From: Thermomicrobium sp. 4228-Ro
Lineage (GTDB): Bacteria; Chloroflexota; Chloroflexia; Thermomicrobiales; Thermomicrobiaceae
Length of the DNA stretch: 64,000 nt
Assembly: GCF_026241205.1 (NCBI RefSeq)
Contig: NZ_JAPFQM010000001.1
Location: forward strand, 434,001-498,000
Direction of reading: 5' to 3'
The position numbers were made by a program, and so were the translations under genes. Under the pieces are notes generated by a model that worked only from the letters and a program-made list of their open reading frames with translations, was not told the origin of the DNA and made no database searches. Shown in pieces: positions 50,983 through 58,690 of the stretch (position 1 is its first letter; the number at the start of each line of letters is the position of its first letter).

Positions 50983-51644
50983 AGTGAACCTCCGACCTCG
51001 TCAGTGGTGATCCCAGCACGTTCCAGGATCTCCGTGCTGAGACCGCTCGCCGTACCGGCGCGCAAGAACTGCTCGACGTACTTGGCAACGATATCGACTT
51101 CCAGATTGACCGGGGCACCGGGTTTCTTCCGCGGTAACGTGATGTGCGCTTGCGTGTACGAAACGAGCGACACCTCGAACTCGCCTGGCCACCGGCGCTG
51201 GACGGTCAAGCTCGCTCCGTCCACCGCGATGAAACCGCGCTCGACGACGTACCGCATGACCTCTGGGGGCGCCGCGACACGCACGACCAGAGCGGGACCA
51301 TCTCGGTACAGTGTCACCACGCGCCCAACCGCATCCACATGTCCCTGAACGTAGTGGCCGCCGAAGCGCCCACCGACGGCCAATGCCCGTTCGAGGTTCA
51401 CCCCATCACCAGGTCGCAGCGTGCCCAGCGCCGATCGCCGCAACGTGACCGGTTGAAGCTCGACAGTGAAGCTCTCGGGCGCGAGGTCGGTCACCGTGAG
51501 GCAGACACCGTCGACTGCAATACTGTCACCCACCTTCGTGCCCTCCAGCACGATGTGGCAGCCGATGCGGAGTCGTGCACCGCCCCCGCGTGTCGGTTGC
51601 AGCGAGAGGACTTCTCCGATCTCTTCGATGATTCCCGTAAACAT
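50979..51644 (-). CDS. ribE: Riboflavin synthase, alpha subunit type
   Basis: 221 residues from ATG 51644 (MFTGIIEEIGEV, the near-universal N-terminus); a GTG at 51653 overlapping the ribD stop is an alternative. Two tandem lumazine-binding barrels are visible: CLTVTDLAPESFTVELQPVTLRRSALG in repeat 1 and LTVQRRWPGEFEVSLVSYTQAHITLPRK in repeat 2. Dismutates two lumazines to riboflavin plus the pyrimidinedione. Co-translated within the rib operon. Confidence 0.96.
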   Translation of the reverse strand: MFTGIIEEIGEVLSLQPTRGGGARLRIGCHIVLEGTKVGDSIAVDGVCLTVTDLAPESFTVELQPVTLRRSALGTLRPGDGVNLERALAVGGRFGGHYVQGHVDAVGRVVTLYRDGPALVVRVAAPPEVMRYVVERGFIAVDGASLTVQRRWPGEFEVSLVSYTQAHITLPRKKPGAPVNLEVDIVAKYVEQFLRAGTASGLSTEILERAGITTDEVGGSL

Positions 51645-51649
51645 CGCCT

Positions 51650-52807
51650 TCACTCCGGTATCTCGACTGGGCGGACACGCCCTTCGATCACGACGTCCGT
51701 CCCGAGTTCACGGACGCGTACATCGCGGAGACGCACGGCCTGATCCATCGTCTCGACGCCGCGTCCCGCGAAGGGAACCGGGGCTTCGGAGCCACCGACC
51801 AGAACCGGTGCGACGAACGCCACGATTCGATCGACGAGTCCCGCGTCGAAGAGCGAGCCGAGAACTCGACCGCCCCCTTCGACCAGGACGCCGTTGATGC
51901 CACGCGCACCGAGCGCGAACAGCGCACTGCGGATATCCACTTTGCCGCATCGGGCTGGTACCGTGACGATCTCCGCACCAGCCTCGCGCAGCGCGGCGAC
52001 GCGATCCGGTGGTGCAGCGTCCGTCGTTACGATCAGCGTCTGCCCCGGTACCGCTGGCGAGAGCATCCGCGCCGTGGGTGGCGTCCGCGCCTGACTGTCC
52101 AGGATCACGCGCAGCGGATGGTGCGGTCCTCCGTCACCACATTCGGAGGGATCGAGTCGGGTCGTCAGTTCGGGGTCATCCTGCAGCACCGTTCCCACGC
52201 CGACGAGGATGGCGTCATGCCGGTCACGCAGTCGGTGGGCATAGCGACGTGCTTCCGGGCCGGTGATCCACCGCGAGTGACCCGTTCGCGTGGCCAAGCG
52301 GCCGTCCAGTGTCATCGCGTACTTCAGCGTCACTTCGGGAAACCCTGTCCGGAGGCGCTTCAGATAGCCAGCGACGGCTTCTGCTGCCGCTTCAGCTTCC
52401 AACCCGACCTCGACCTCAAGGCCAGCCGCGCGCAACGCGGCGATCCCACGACCGTCGACTTCAGGGTAGGGATCGCGGATGGCGATCACGACGCGGCGGA
52501 TTCCAGTCCGGAGGATCGCATGCACACAGGGAGGGGTACGCCCGTAGTGCGCACACGGCTCGAGCGTGACGTAGAGCGTGGCTCCGCGCGCTCGTTCTCC
52601 CGCCTCCTCGAGTGCGACCACCTCGGCATGCGGCCCACCGGGCGGTTTCGTGCATCCCTCGCCGACGACGGTACCGTCGCGCACGACGACCGCCCCCACG
52701 GCTGGATTCGGCGCGACCCGCCCGGCAGCTCGCCAGGCCAGGGCGATCGCGCGCTGCATCCAGAGGCGGTCTCGTTCGCACTGGGTACGTTCTCGCGTCG
52801 CTTCCAT
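51650..52807 (-). CDS. ribD: Bifunctional riboflavin deaminase-reductase
   Basis: 385 residues from ATG 52807. Deaminase domain with zinc ligands HAEVVALEEAG and PCAHYGRTPPC. Reductase domain starts near VTLKYAMTLDGRLATRTGHSRWITGPEARRYAHRLRDRHDAILVGVGTVLQDDPELT and includes GGGRVLGSLFDAGLVD. It converts the GTP cyclohydrolase product to 5-amino-6-ribitylaminouracil phosphate. First gene of the operon; the FMN-riboswitch terminator ends 16 bp before its start. Confidence 0.96.
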   Translation of the reverse strand: MEATRERTQCERDRLWMQRAIALAWRAAGRVAPNPAVGAVVVRDGTVVGEGCTKPPGGPHAEVVALEEAGERARGATLYVTLEPCAHYGRTPPCVHAILRTGIRRVVIAIRDPYPEVDGRGIAALRAAGLEVEVGLEAEAAAEAVAGYLKRLRTGFPEVTLKYAMTLDGRLATRTGHSRWITGPEARRYAHRLRDRHDAILVGVGTVLQDDPELTTRLDPSECGDGGPHHPLRVILDSQARTPPTARMLSPAVPGQTLIVTTDAAPPDRVAALREAGAEIVTVPARCGKVDIRSALFALGARGINGVLVEGGGRVLGSLFDAGLVDRIVAFVAPVLVGGSEAPVPFAGRGVETMDQAVRLRDVRVRELGTDVVIEGRVRPVEIPE

Positions 52808-52822
52808 CAGCAACTCACAACG

Positions 52823-52851
52823 AAAAACCCGGGTGGCAGAGCCCCCGGGTT
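52823..52851 (-). terminator. Rho-independent terminator of the FMN riboswitch
   Basis: Reading leftward: AACCCGGG-GGCTCTGCCA-CCCGGGTT followed by a T-run, between the aptamer and ribD. It is positioned as the expression platform: FMN binding would favour this stem and stop transcription before ribD. Confidence 0.85.
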
Positions 52852-52900
52852 CAGGTTCGGTCGAAGTCGCTCATGCGCCGGTACGATCGACCGGAGCAAC

Positions 52901-53043
52901 GACCTTCTCCCATCCGGACTGTACCGTCGGCCCCGGAATTGGCGCTTCGTGCGCCTCACCGGATCCTGCGGCCGGAGGCCGCTCGCGGGCTTTACCGCCG
53001 GTCGGGAATTGGCGCCTTCGCGCCTCACCCTGCCCCGAAGGTC
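52901..53043 (-). promoter_or_regulatory. FMN riboswitch (RFN element)
   Basis: Reading leftward, the RFN core blocks appear in order: CTTCGGGGCAGGGTGA, AATTCCCGACCGGCGGTAAAGCCCGCGAGC, GGATCCGGTGA, AATTCCGGGGCCGACGGTACAGTCCGGATGGGAGAAGG. Two of the conserved hairpins are extended by GGCGC-rich stems. It controls ribD-ribE-ribBA-ribH through the adjoining terminator. Confidence 0.96.
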
Positions 53044-53053
53044 TTGCACATGC

Positions 53054-53082
53054 AGTCTACGGCGCCAGCGTCGTCACGTCAA
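53054..53082 (-). promoter_or_regulatory. Promoter of the rib operon
   Basis: Reading leftward: TTGACG (53082-53077), 17-bp spacer, TAGACT (53059-53054). Transcription would start within about 10 bp of the riboswitch. The TAG of the -10 is also the stop codon (53057-53059) of the upstream FAD-oxidoreductase gene. Confidence 0.75.
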
Positions 53083-54640
53083 CTCGTCCTCGCTGACGCC
53101 GGCGAGGACCAGCAACCTGCTCCTCCCCCGCTAACCGGTCACGACCGGGCGAGGCAAGGCTCGCTTGCGATGACGGTCCGAACTGTCGCAACCAGCGCTC
53201 GACTGATCGGCTCGCCCAATATCCGCACATACCGTGCACTCCACCGCCTGGCGGCGTTGCTGCGCTCGCCAGGAAGATAGCCGGATCCGGGGTCCGATAG
53301 GGTGGCCAGGGCCACACCGCCGGCCGCGTGAAGAGTTGCGTCAGTGTCGGCCATCCGCCGGTCAGGTCGCCACCGAGCAGATTGGGGTTGGCGCGTTCCA
53401 GGTCGAGCGGTCGCCAGCAGCGTCGTGCTACGATGCGTTCGCGAAATCCTGGCGCGAACCGCTCGATCTGTGCCTCGATCGCCGTCGTCGCGTCGCCTAT
53501 CCAACCTGCTGGCACATGGCAGTAGCCCCACACCGGCTCGATACCGTCGCGTGCTCGTGAGGCATCGAAGCGGCTCGCCTGCACGAGAATGACGAACGGT
53601 CGGTCCGGCATCGTCCCCTGCGCGACCGTTCGCTCGGCAGCCGCAATTTCTTCCCACGATCCCCCGATGTGGACGGTCGCTGCGAGCTGGCAGCGCTCGT
53701 CTCGCCAGGGCACCCCGTCTCGCACCAGCCAATCGACCTTGAAGACACCCGGCCCTGGACGATACCGCTCGAGCTGGCTGCGATACCAGCCAGGCCAGCG
53801 GCTGCGCGCCAACGCCAATGCAGCATGCGGTACCAGATCGAGCACGATCGCTCGTGCTGGCGGTAGATCATCCAGCCGTTCGACCGGACAGGAGCATCGG
53901 ATAGTCCCTCCGGCTGCTTCGAGCTGCTCGACCAGCCAGCGTGCGAGTTCGACGGCACCACCCTGCACCATCGGCCAACCAGTCAGATGCGCACAGAGTG
54001 CAAGCACCAGCGCGAAGGCAGCCGACGGCGCCCGCTCGAGCGGCAGCGTACTATGCGCAGCCAGGCCCGCGACGAGTGCACGTGCTCGTTCTGTCCGGAA
54101 CGAACGGCACAAGCTCGTGACCGGACCAGTACCGACGTGCGCGAACCGCAACGAGGCGGTCACTGGAAGCCGGTATCCTGGATACCGGAAGATGCCAGGC
54201 AGTGGCCCCAGCAGGGTCGCCAGGAGCGCTGGTCCCTCGGCGAGCAACGGCCCGAGCAATTCCGCATAGCGGCGACCATCCGGGCCGAGTTCCACCGCTG
54301 TCTGCTGCAGGTCGCGCCACAGGAGCGCGACATCACCACTGTCGAGCGGGTGCGCGAGGACCGCTGGCGACTCGACCCAGGGCAAGGCCGAATGGATCCC
54401 GAGTTCGTTGAAGAACGGCGAGGCCGCTGCGAGCGCGAAGACGGTCGCGCAGTGGTCGTGGCGCAGGCCCGGGAAGACACTCGCCTGCGAACGCAGCCCT
54501 CCACCCGGTACCGGTTCGCGTTCGAGCACGAGCACACGGCGCCCGGCGCGCGCCAGTGCCAGCGCGGCGGCGAGCCCGTTCGGCCCCGCTCCAACGATGA
54601 CCGCATCCCAGGTCGCCGACGCCCCGGAAGCGCGTCTCAT
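53057..54640 (-). CDS. FAD-dependent oxidoreductase, phytoene-desaturase-like
   Basis: 527 residues. N-terminal Rossmann dinucleotide-binding motif WDAVIVGAGPNGLAAALALARAGRRVLVLEREPVPGGGLRS, followed by FPGLRHDHCATVFALAAASPFF, and VQGGAVELARWLVEQLEAAGGTI (the phytoene desaturase-like second motif). The C-terminal FAD motif is PGGGVHGMCGYWASRSVERWL. The family includes carotenoid desaturases and human PYROXD2. ATG 54640 overlaps the stop of the selenoprotein gene (ATGA), so the two are coupled; no redox CxxC is visible, so it is not a thioredoxin reductase. Confidence 0.88.
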   Translation of the reverse strand: MRRASGASATWDAVIVGAGPNGLAAALALARAGRRVLVLEREPVPGGGLRSQASVFPGLRHDHCATVFALAAASPFFNELGIHSALPWVESPAVLAHPLDSGDVALLWRDLQQTAVELGPDGRRYAELLGPLLAEGPALLATLLGPLPGIFRYPGYRLPVTASLRFAHVGTGPVTSLCRSFRTERARALVAGLAAHSTLPLERAPSAAFALVLALCAHLTGWPMVQGGAVELARWLVEQLEAAGGTIRCSCPVERLDDLPPARAIVLDLVPHAALALARSRWPGWYRSQLERYRPGPGVFKVDWLVRDGVPWRDERCQLAATVHIGGSWEEIAAAERTVAQGTMPDRPFVILVQASRFDASRARDGIEPVWGYCHVPAGWIGDATTAIEAQIERFAPGFRERIVARRCWRPLDLERANPNLLGGDLTGGWPTLTQLFTRPAVWPWPPYRTPDPAIFLASAATPPGGGVHGMCGYWASRSVERWLRQFGPSSQASLASPGRDRLAGEEQVAGPRRRQRGRVDVTTLAP

Positions 54641-55356
54641 CGATCCGGCGATGATCCGCCCTCCGGCTCGCTCTCCGCTGGCGGGACGGTCCCGGCGACC
54701 GATTCGACCATCGCGACGAAGGCGGCCTCCGGTCGCGCGCCCTCGAACTCCAGCGACTCGTTGATGACCACCTTGGGTACGGCGAAGACGCGATACCGCT
54801 GCGCGATATGTGGGAACTCGCTCACCTCGACGACGTCAGCGGTTACCTTCTCGCTTTCGATCGCCATCATGTGCGCCAACCTGGCAACACTGGGACAGTA
54901 GGGTCAGGTAGGTGTGACAAACACCTTGATATGGACCGGCTGGACCAGCTTGGCCAATGTCTCGCGACTCAGGGGAGTGAGTTCGGTCGTCCCACGCGAC
55001 ACGTCGATGATGTCTTCGATCAAGGTCGCGAACTCGTAGCCAGCGGGCACGCCGATGAAGCGCACGGTCCCCTTGTTGTGACCCTTCAAGATGATGGCCG
55101 GTATCTCCTCGACGCCAGCCTGTTTGGCTCGCTCGGCCTCCTGGAGAAGGTCGAACATCTGCAGGGTGATCTTGTCGGAGAGTCCGGCAACCTCCTCCAT
55201 AAGCTGATTGGTTTCCCGGCAGGTCGCGCACTCGTAGCCAGGGATGCTGATCTGCGTCACCCGCTGGGTGAACAGTTCGATCGTGACCGGATCGCGCAGG
55301 CGCTCGGCAAAGACGTGCCGGAGATAGTCCTGATCGCTCGCTGAAAGGATCGGCAT
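54637..55356 (-). CDS. Selenoprotein: two-domain protein disulfide oxidoreductase (Sec at in-frame TGA)
   Basis: 239 residues if TGA 54904-54906 is read as selenocysteine 151. Domain 1 (residues 1-115) has a thioredoxin fold with CxxC at Cys43-Ala-Thr-Cys46 (GYECATCRET) and EIPAIILKG. Domain 2 begins HIKVFVTPT-U-PYC: the TGA replaces the first Cys of CPYC, giving Sec151-Pro-Tyr-Cys154. The frame then runs on without a gap through SVARLAHMMAIESEKV, VSEFPHIAQRYRVFAVPKVVINE, the normal second half including the cis-Pro segment. Spacing of the two active sites (108 residues) matches archaeal/thermophile PDO (CQYC and CPYC). Split annotation as a 150- and an 80-residue protein is the likely database state. 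ATG 55356 starts it; the FAD oxidoreductase is coupled downstream. Confidence 0.9.
54871..54906 (-). promoter_or_regulatory. Bacterial SECIS-like hairpin with the Sec UGA codon
   Basis: Reading leftward, UGA (54906-54904) is followed 13 nt later by GUGUUGCC-AGGUU-GGCGCAC. Pairs: G90-C71, U89-A72, G88-C73, one bulged U (87 or 86), U-G74, G85-C75, C84-G76, C83-G77 (last two digits of 548xx), with loop AGGUU. E. coli fdhF SECIS has the same ingredients: a bulged U in the stem and a GGU loop that SelB contacts, starting 11 nt after UGA. Confidence 0.8.
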
Positions 55357-55466
55357 GTGGCCCCCTTCCCTGTACCGTGTTGCTCAACCGAAGCAAGCGT
55401 AACGCAAGACGCGGCGCTCGACCATCACCAGACATGCTACGCTCCACGAGGAGACCGGAGGGTGCC

Positions 55467-56315
55467 ATGGGACGTCTCTTGATCGGAACATCGTCCTGGA
55501 CCGATCACGAAGGCTTCTATCCGCCGGGGATCGAGTCGCGGGAACGGCTGCAGTTCTATGCACGCTATTTTCCGATCGTCGAGGTCAACTCGACCTACTA
55601 CGCGATCCCTTCCCGGCGAGTCGTCCAGGGATGGGTGGAGCGCACACCGCCCGATTTTGTCTTCGACGTCAAACCACCTCGGCAGCTCACGGCGACCCCC
55701 GAACAGCCGGGTGGCGAAGCACCGGCACCCGACGCCGATGTCGCGAAACGCTTCCTCGATGCGATCGAGCCGCTCATCGCGAGCGGCAAGCTCGGTGCCA
55801 TCACGTTTCAGTTCCCGCCGTCCTATCGGAATACCGAGGAGCACCGCGAGTACTTGCGGCTTCTGCCGGAACTCTTCCCCGGTCTGTTGATCTCGGTCGA
55901 ATTCCGCCGGCGCGACTGGTTGGACGTGCGCCACCGCGAGGAAACGCTGGCGCTGCTCCGCGAGGCGGGCCTCGCCTATACGATGGTCGACGAACCGCAG
56001 GTCGGTGTGGGATGCGTCCCGCCCATCTACGCGATTACCAATCCGCGTCTTGCCGTCGTCCGCTTCCACGGCCGCAATGCCGAGACCTGGTACCGCTTTA
56101 CCGGCAAGACAGGGGAACGCTTCAACTGGGAGTATCGCCCGGAAGAGCTCCGAGAATGGACTCCCAAGCTGCAGCGCGCCCGTAAGGAGGCGCAGGACGT
56201 CCACGTCTTCTTCAATACCAATTACGGGAACCAGGGGCCGCGGAACGCCATGCTCCTGATGGATCTCCTGGGCCTCGAGCACCCACCGCTTCCGGGGCTG
56301 GAACCCGGTCAGTGA
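55467..56315 (+). CDS. DUF72 (YecE-like) protein
   Basis: 282 residues from ATG 55467 (GGAGGGTG upstream); the frame extends to 55377 without support. DUF72 TIM-barrel marks: LIGTSSWTDHEGFYPPG, RLQFYARYFPIVEVNSTYYAIPS, FVFDVKPPRQLT, LGAITFQFPPSYRNTEEHREYL, ISVEFRRRDWL, VVRFHGRNAETWYRFTGKTGERFNWEYRPEEL, and HVFFNTNYGNQGPRNAM. Related to xylose-isomerase-like barrels; no known activity. Confidence 0.92.
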   Translation: MGRLLIGTSSWTDHEGFYPPGIESRERLQFYARYFPIVEVNSTYYAIPSRRVVQGWVERTPPDFVFDVKPPRQLTATPEQPGGEAPAPDADVAKRFLDAIEPLIASGKLGAITFQFPPSYRNTEEHREYLRLLPELFPGLLISVEFRRRDWLDVRHREETLALLREAGLAYTMVDEPQVGVGCVPPIYAITNPRLAVVRFHGRNAETWYRFTGKTGERFNWEYRPEELREWTPKLQRARKEAQDVHVFFNTNYGNQGPRNAMLLMDLLGLEHPPLPGLEPGQ

Positions 56316-57208
56316 GGCTGGAGCCGATATTGCAGGAGGAAGTGCCAGAGGGCATCAGCAGCTGGCGACACCGGTCGGCTAGCGCGACGCACCAGTGACC
56401 ACCAGCGGCGAACCGGAAAACCCTGCACGTCAAGAACGACGAGACGTCCGGTCTCCAGTTCCAGACCGATCGCGTCGCGCGGCATGATGGCGACACCGAG
56501 GTCAGCCGCTACCGCCTGCTTGATCGCGCCATTGCTCCGGAGCTCCATGGCGACGCGCAGCGGGAGGCCCGCTTCGGCGAAGATTCGTTCCGTATCAGAG
56601 CGCGTGCCGGATCCGATCTCACGGACGAGGAACGGTTCGCGGGCGATCTCGTCGAGCGGAATCTGATGCCGCCGGGCGAGCGGATGGCGCGGCGAAGCGA
56701 TCACCACCAGCTCGTTGGGAAGAAACTCGGCGATCTCCAGATCCTGAGGGTCCTCGATGAGTCCCATGATCGCGAGATCGGCATCGCCAGCGAGCAACCG
56801 CTGGTGGACTGCATACCGGTTGAGAACGTCGAGCGATAGCTCGACACCAGGGTAAGCGCGGTGGAACGCGCCGAGTGCTTTCGGCACGACGTAGATGCCG
56901 GCGGTCGTACTCGCAGCCACGCGGACGCGACCGCGCTGCGCTGCCCGCAGTTCGTGCACTGCGGTGATCGCTTCTTCCAGGAGATCCAGCATGCGTTCCG
57001 CATACGGAAGCAGCTGCCGGCCAGCCTCGGTGAGTTCCACGCCGCGGCTGGTTCGCTGGAAGAGCGGGACGTGCAACACCTGCTCCAACGCCTTGATCTG
57101 TGCTGAGACCGCAGGCTGGCTGATGACCAGCTCCTCAGCCGCCCGCGAAAAGCTCCGATGGCGGGCCACTGCCCGAAACACCTGGAGCTGACGCAGACTC
57201 ACATCCAT
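56309..57208 (-). CDS. LysR-family transcriptional regulator
   Basis: 299 residues from ATG 57208 (MDVSLRQLQVF), with AGGAGG 7 bp upstream; a longer frame to 57235 is not needed. N-terminal winged HTH LRQLQVFRAVARHRSFSRAAEELVISQPAVSAQIKALEQVLHVPLFQRTSRGVELTEAG. Effector domain with RVRVAASTTAGIYVVPKALGAFHRAYPGVELSL and LVREIGSGTRSDTERIF, CysB/CbbR-like. It is divergent from the aceA/aceB glyoxylate genes, so a role in controlling them is likely; the gene overlaps DUF72 by 7 bp at the 3' ends. Confidence 0.93.
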   Translation of the reverse strand: MDVSLRQLQVFRAVARHRSFSRAAEELVISQPAVSAQIKALEQVLHVPLFQRTSRGVELTEAGRQLLPYAERMLDLLEEAITAVHELRAAQRGRVRVAASTTAGIYVVPKALGAFHRAYPGVELSLDVLNRYAVHQRLLAGDADLAIMGLIEDPQDLEIAEFLPNELVVIASPRHPLARRHQIPLDEIAREPFLVREIGSGTRSDTERIFAEAGLPLRVAMELRSNGAIKQAVAADLGVAIMPRDAIGLELETGRLVVLDVQGFPVRRWWSLVRRASRPVSPAADALWHFLLQYRLQPH

Positions 57209-57225
57209 ATAGGTTCCTCCTATAT
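57207..57225. promoter_or_regulatory. Inverted repeat over the LysR ribosome-binding site and start
   Basis: ATATAGG-TTCCT-CCTATAT: perfect 7-bp arms with a 5-bp spacer. It overlaps the AGGAGG ribosome-binding site and first bases of the LysR gene. It may be an autoregulatory operator or a hairpin that hides the ribosome-binding site. Confidence 0.45.
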
Positions 57226-57250
57226 AGTCTATCACGAAGTACTATTGGTC

Positions 57251-57279
57251 ATTATATCCCGATATCGATAAGCTGTGAA
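57251..57279 (-). promoter_or_regulatory. Promoter of the LysR gene
   Basis: Reading leftward: -35 TTCACA (57279-57274), 17-bp spacer, perfect -10 TATAAT (57256-57251). It gives a 5' leader of about 35 nt for the LysR mRNA. No equally good promoter was found for aceA on the other strand. Confidence 0.7.
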
Positions 57280-57327
57280 GCGGAAGGCAGGCGCCAGCCT
57301 TCGGGTGACCGACCGGGAGGAACCGAG

Positions 57328-57411
57328 ATGGACAGGCGAACACTGAAGCGGATGCGTCGACATCTCCTCTCCTCGAAAAACCTCCTGAGCGGCCCGCTCG
57401 TAGGCCGCTGA
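57328..57411 (+). CDS. Possible 27-residue leader peptide upstream of aceA
   Basis: An ATG at 57328 follows GGGAGGAACCGAG, an excellent ribosome-binding site, and encodes a basic, Leu-rich peptide (MDRRTLKRMRRHLL, later KNLLSGPLVGR) ending in TGA at 57409-57411, 111 bp before aceA. A 7-bp stem (AGCGGCC/GGCCGCT, 57388-57409) covers its 3' end. It could be a small protein, an attenuation leader or chance. The region between it and aceA shows nothing else I can support. Confidence 0.35.
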   Translation: MDRRTLKRMRRHLLSSKNLLSGPLVGR

Positions 57412-57522
57412 CCCTTTCGTCCTCAATACAAATTTCCCGAAGAACTCGCTACCTACTCATAACGGTGTCTTTCAATCCCCTAGCGCTGTCCGGGTTCGAG
57501 TCCGAAGGAAGGGAGGAGTCTC

Positions 57523-58683
57523 ATGTGGTCGCTGCCTCAGCCACCGGTCGCTCCTGACGAGCTTCGCGAAACGCCCCTCTTGCCGCCCGGATTCAAGGTT
57601 CCCGCATCGCGTTGGACCCATCCCAGCACGCGCCTGCGCCAGTTGCTCGACACGCTCCCGTATGTCTTCGCCCCCGGCGTCTTCGATCCGCATGCTGCCG
57701 AACTCGTGATGTACTACGGCTTCCCAGCGGTCTACTTCAGCGGCTACTCCTTCGCGATCGGCCACCTGGGAACGACCGACATGGATCTCTATTCCAGCGT
57801 CGAAATCGCTGACGGTGCCCGACGGATCGTGTCCGCACTCCGCAAGTTCCAGCTGACCATGGCCGTCGGCGATCCCGAGAAGGGAATTCCTCCCAGGCAC
57901 CTACATATTCCACCGGTCGTCGCCGACATGGACACTGGCTACGGCAATATCTTCAACGTCCAACGGACCACCGAACTGTACGTCACCGCCGGAGTGGCCG
58001 GAGCGCACATCGAGGATCAGGTGATGCCCAAGCGGTGCGGCCATATCGCGGGCAAAGCCCTCATTCCTGCCCAGGAAATGGTCGGCAAGCTCAAGATGAT
58101 GCGCGCGGTGGCCAGCGATCTCGGTAATCCCGATTTCGTGATCATCGCCCGCACGGACGGTGTTTCGGCTGTCGATGCGCCGGAATCGAAGCGTGGCCTC
58201 CCGCTCGCCATCGAACGGGCGCTCCGCTATCTCGACAGCGGCATTCCCGATCTCGTCTGGTGCGAGTTCCCCACCTCGGAGCGCGGGCCGCTCGAAACCT
58301 TCGTCGAGGAGGTGCGCAAGCGCTTCCCGGATGCCCGTTTCGCCTTCAACTGGTCGTCGTCGTTCAAGTGGTTCACCGATCCCGACCCGATCAGCTTCCG
58401 CGAGCTGGGCGAAATGGGCGTGCGCTTCGTCTTCATCACGCTCGCCGCACAGCACGCGATGGGCCTCGGTTTCAGCGAGCTGCTCCAGGACCTCGCGCAG
58501 CGGCAGGAGCAAGCGTACATCGACCTCCAGAAGCGCGAGTGGGCACCCGGCACCGACTTCCCGACCCGCAGCCATCACTTCTTCTCCGGCGTTCCCTACC
58601 ATCATTTGCTCGGGCAGGTGTACGACGCACCACGGCTGGGAACGCAGTTCGAGGGGGACTTGCCCGAGGAAGCGGTCGTGTAA
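57523..58683 (+). CDS. aceA: Isocitrate lyase
   Basis: 386 residues. Cleaves isocitrate to glyoxylate and succinate. Active-site loop K-R-C-G-H with catalytic Cys172 in QVMPKRCGHIAGK. Mg-binding segments PPVVADMDTGYGN and GAHIEDQ, IARTDGVSAVDA, and FNWSSSFKWF are in family order. At 386 residues it is shorter than classical E. coli AceA (434), lacking part of the usual insertion. Ribosome-binding site GAAGGGAGGAG. Followed by a terminator and then the malate synthase gene. Divergent LysR gene upstream. Confidence 0.93.
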   Translation: MWSLPQPPVAPDELRETPLLPPGFKVPASRWTHPSTRLRQLLDTLPYVFAPGVFDPHAAELVMYYGFPAVYFSGYSFAIGHLGTTDMDLYSSVEIADGARRIVSALRKFQLTMAVGDPEKGIPPRHLHIPPVVADMDTGYGNIFNVQRTTELYVTAGVAGAHIEDQVMPKRCGHIAGKALIPAQEMVGKLKMMRAVASDLGNPDFVIIARTDGVSAVDAPESKRGLPLAIERALRYLDSGIPDLVWCEFPTSERGPLETFVEEVRKRFPDARFAFNWSSSFKWFTDPDPISFRELGEMGVRFVFITLAAQHAMGLGFSELLQDLAQRQEQAYIDLQKREWAPGTDFPTRSHHFFSGVPYHHLLGQVYDAPRLGTQFEGDLPEEAVV

Positions 58684-58690
58684 CGAGCTC

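Noticed and set aside
54904-54906. Reading TGA as an ordinary stop giving two separate thioredoxin-like genes
   Set aside because: The downstream part has no start of its own at the right place, is the missing half of a PDO domain, continues in the same frame, and a SECIS-like hairpin follows.
57487-57504. GGGTTCGAGTCC, similar to a tRNA T-arm
   Set aside because: Flanking bases do not pair into a T-stem, and no acceptor, D or anticodon arms fit; not a tRNA, including tRNA-Sec.
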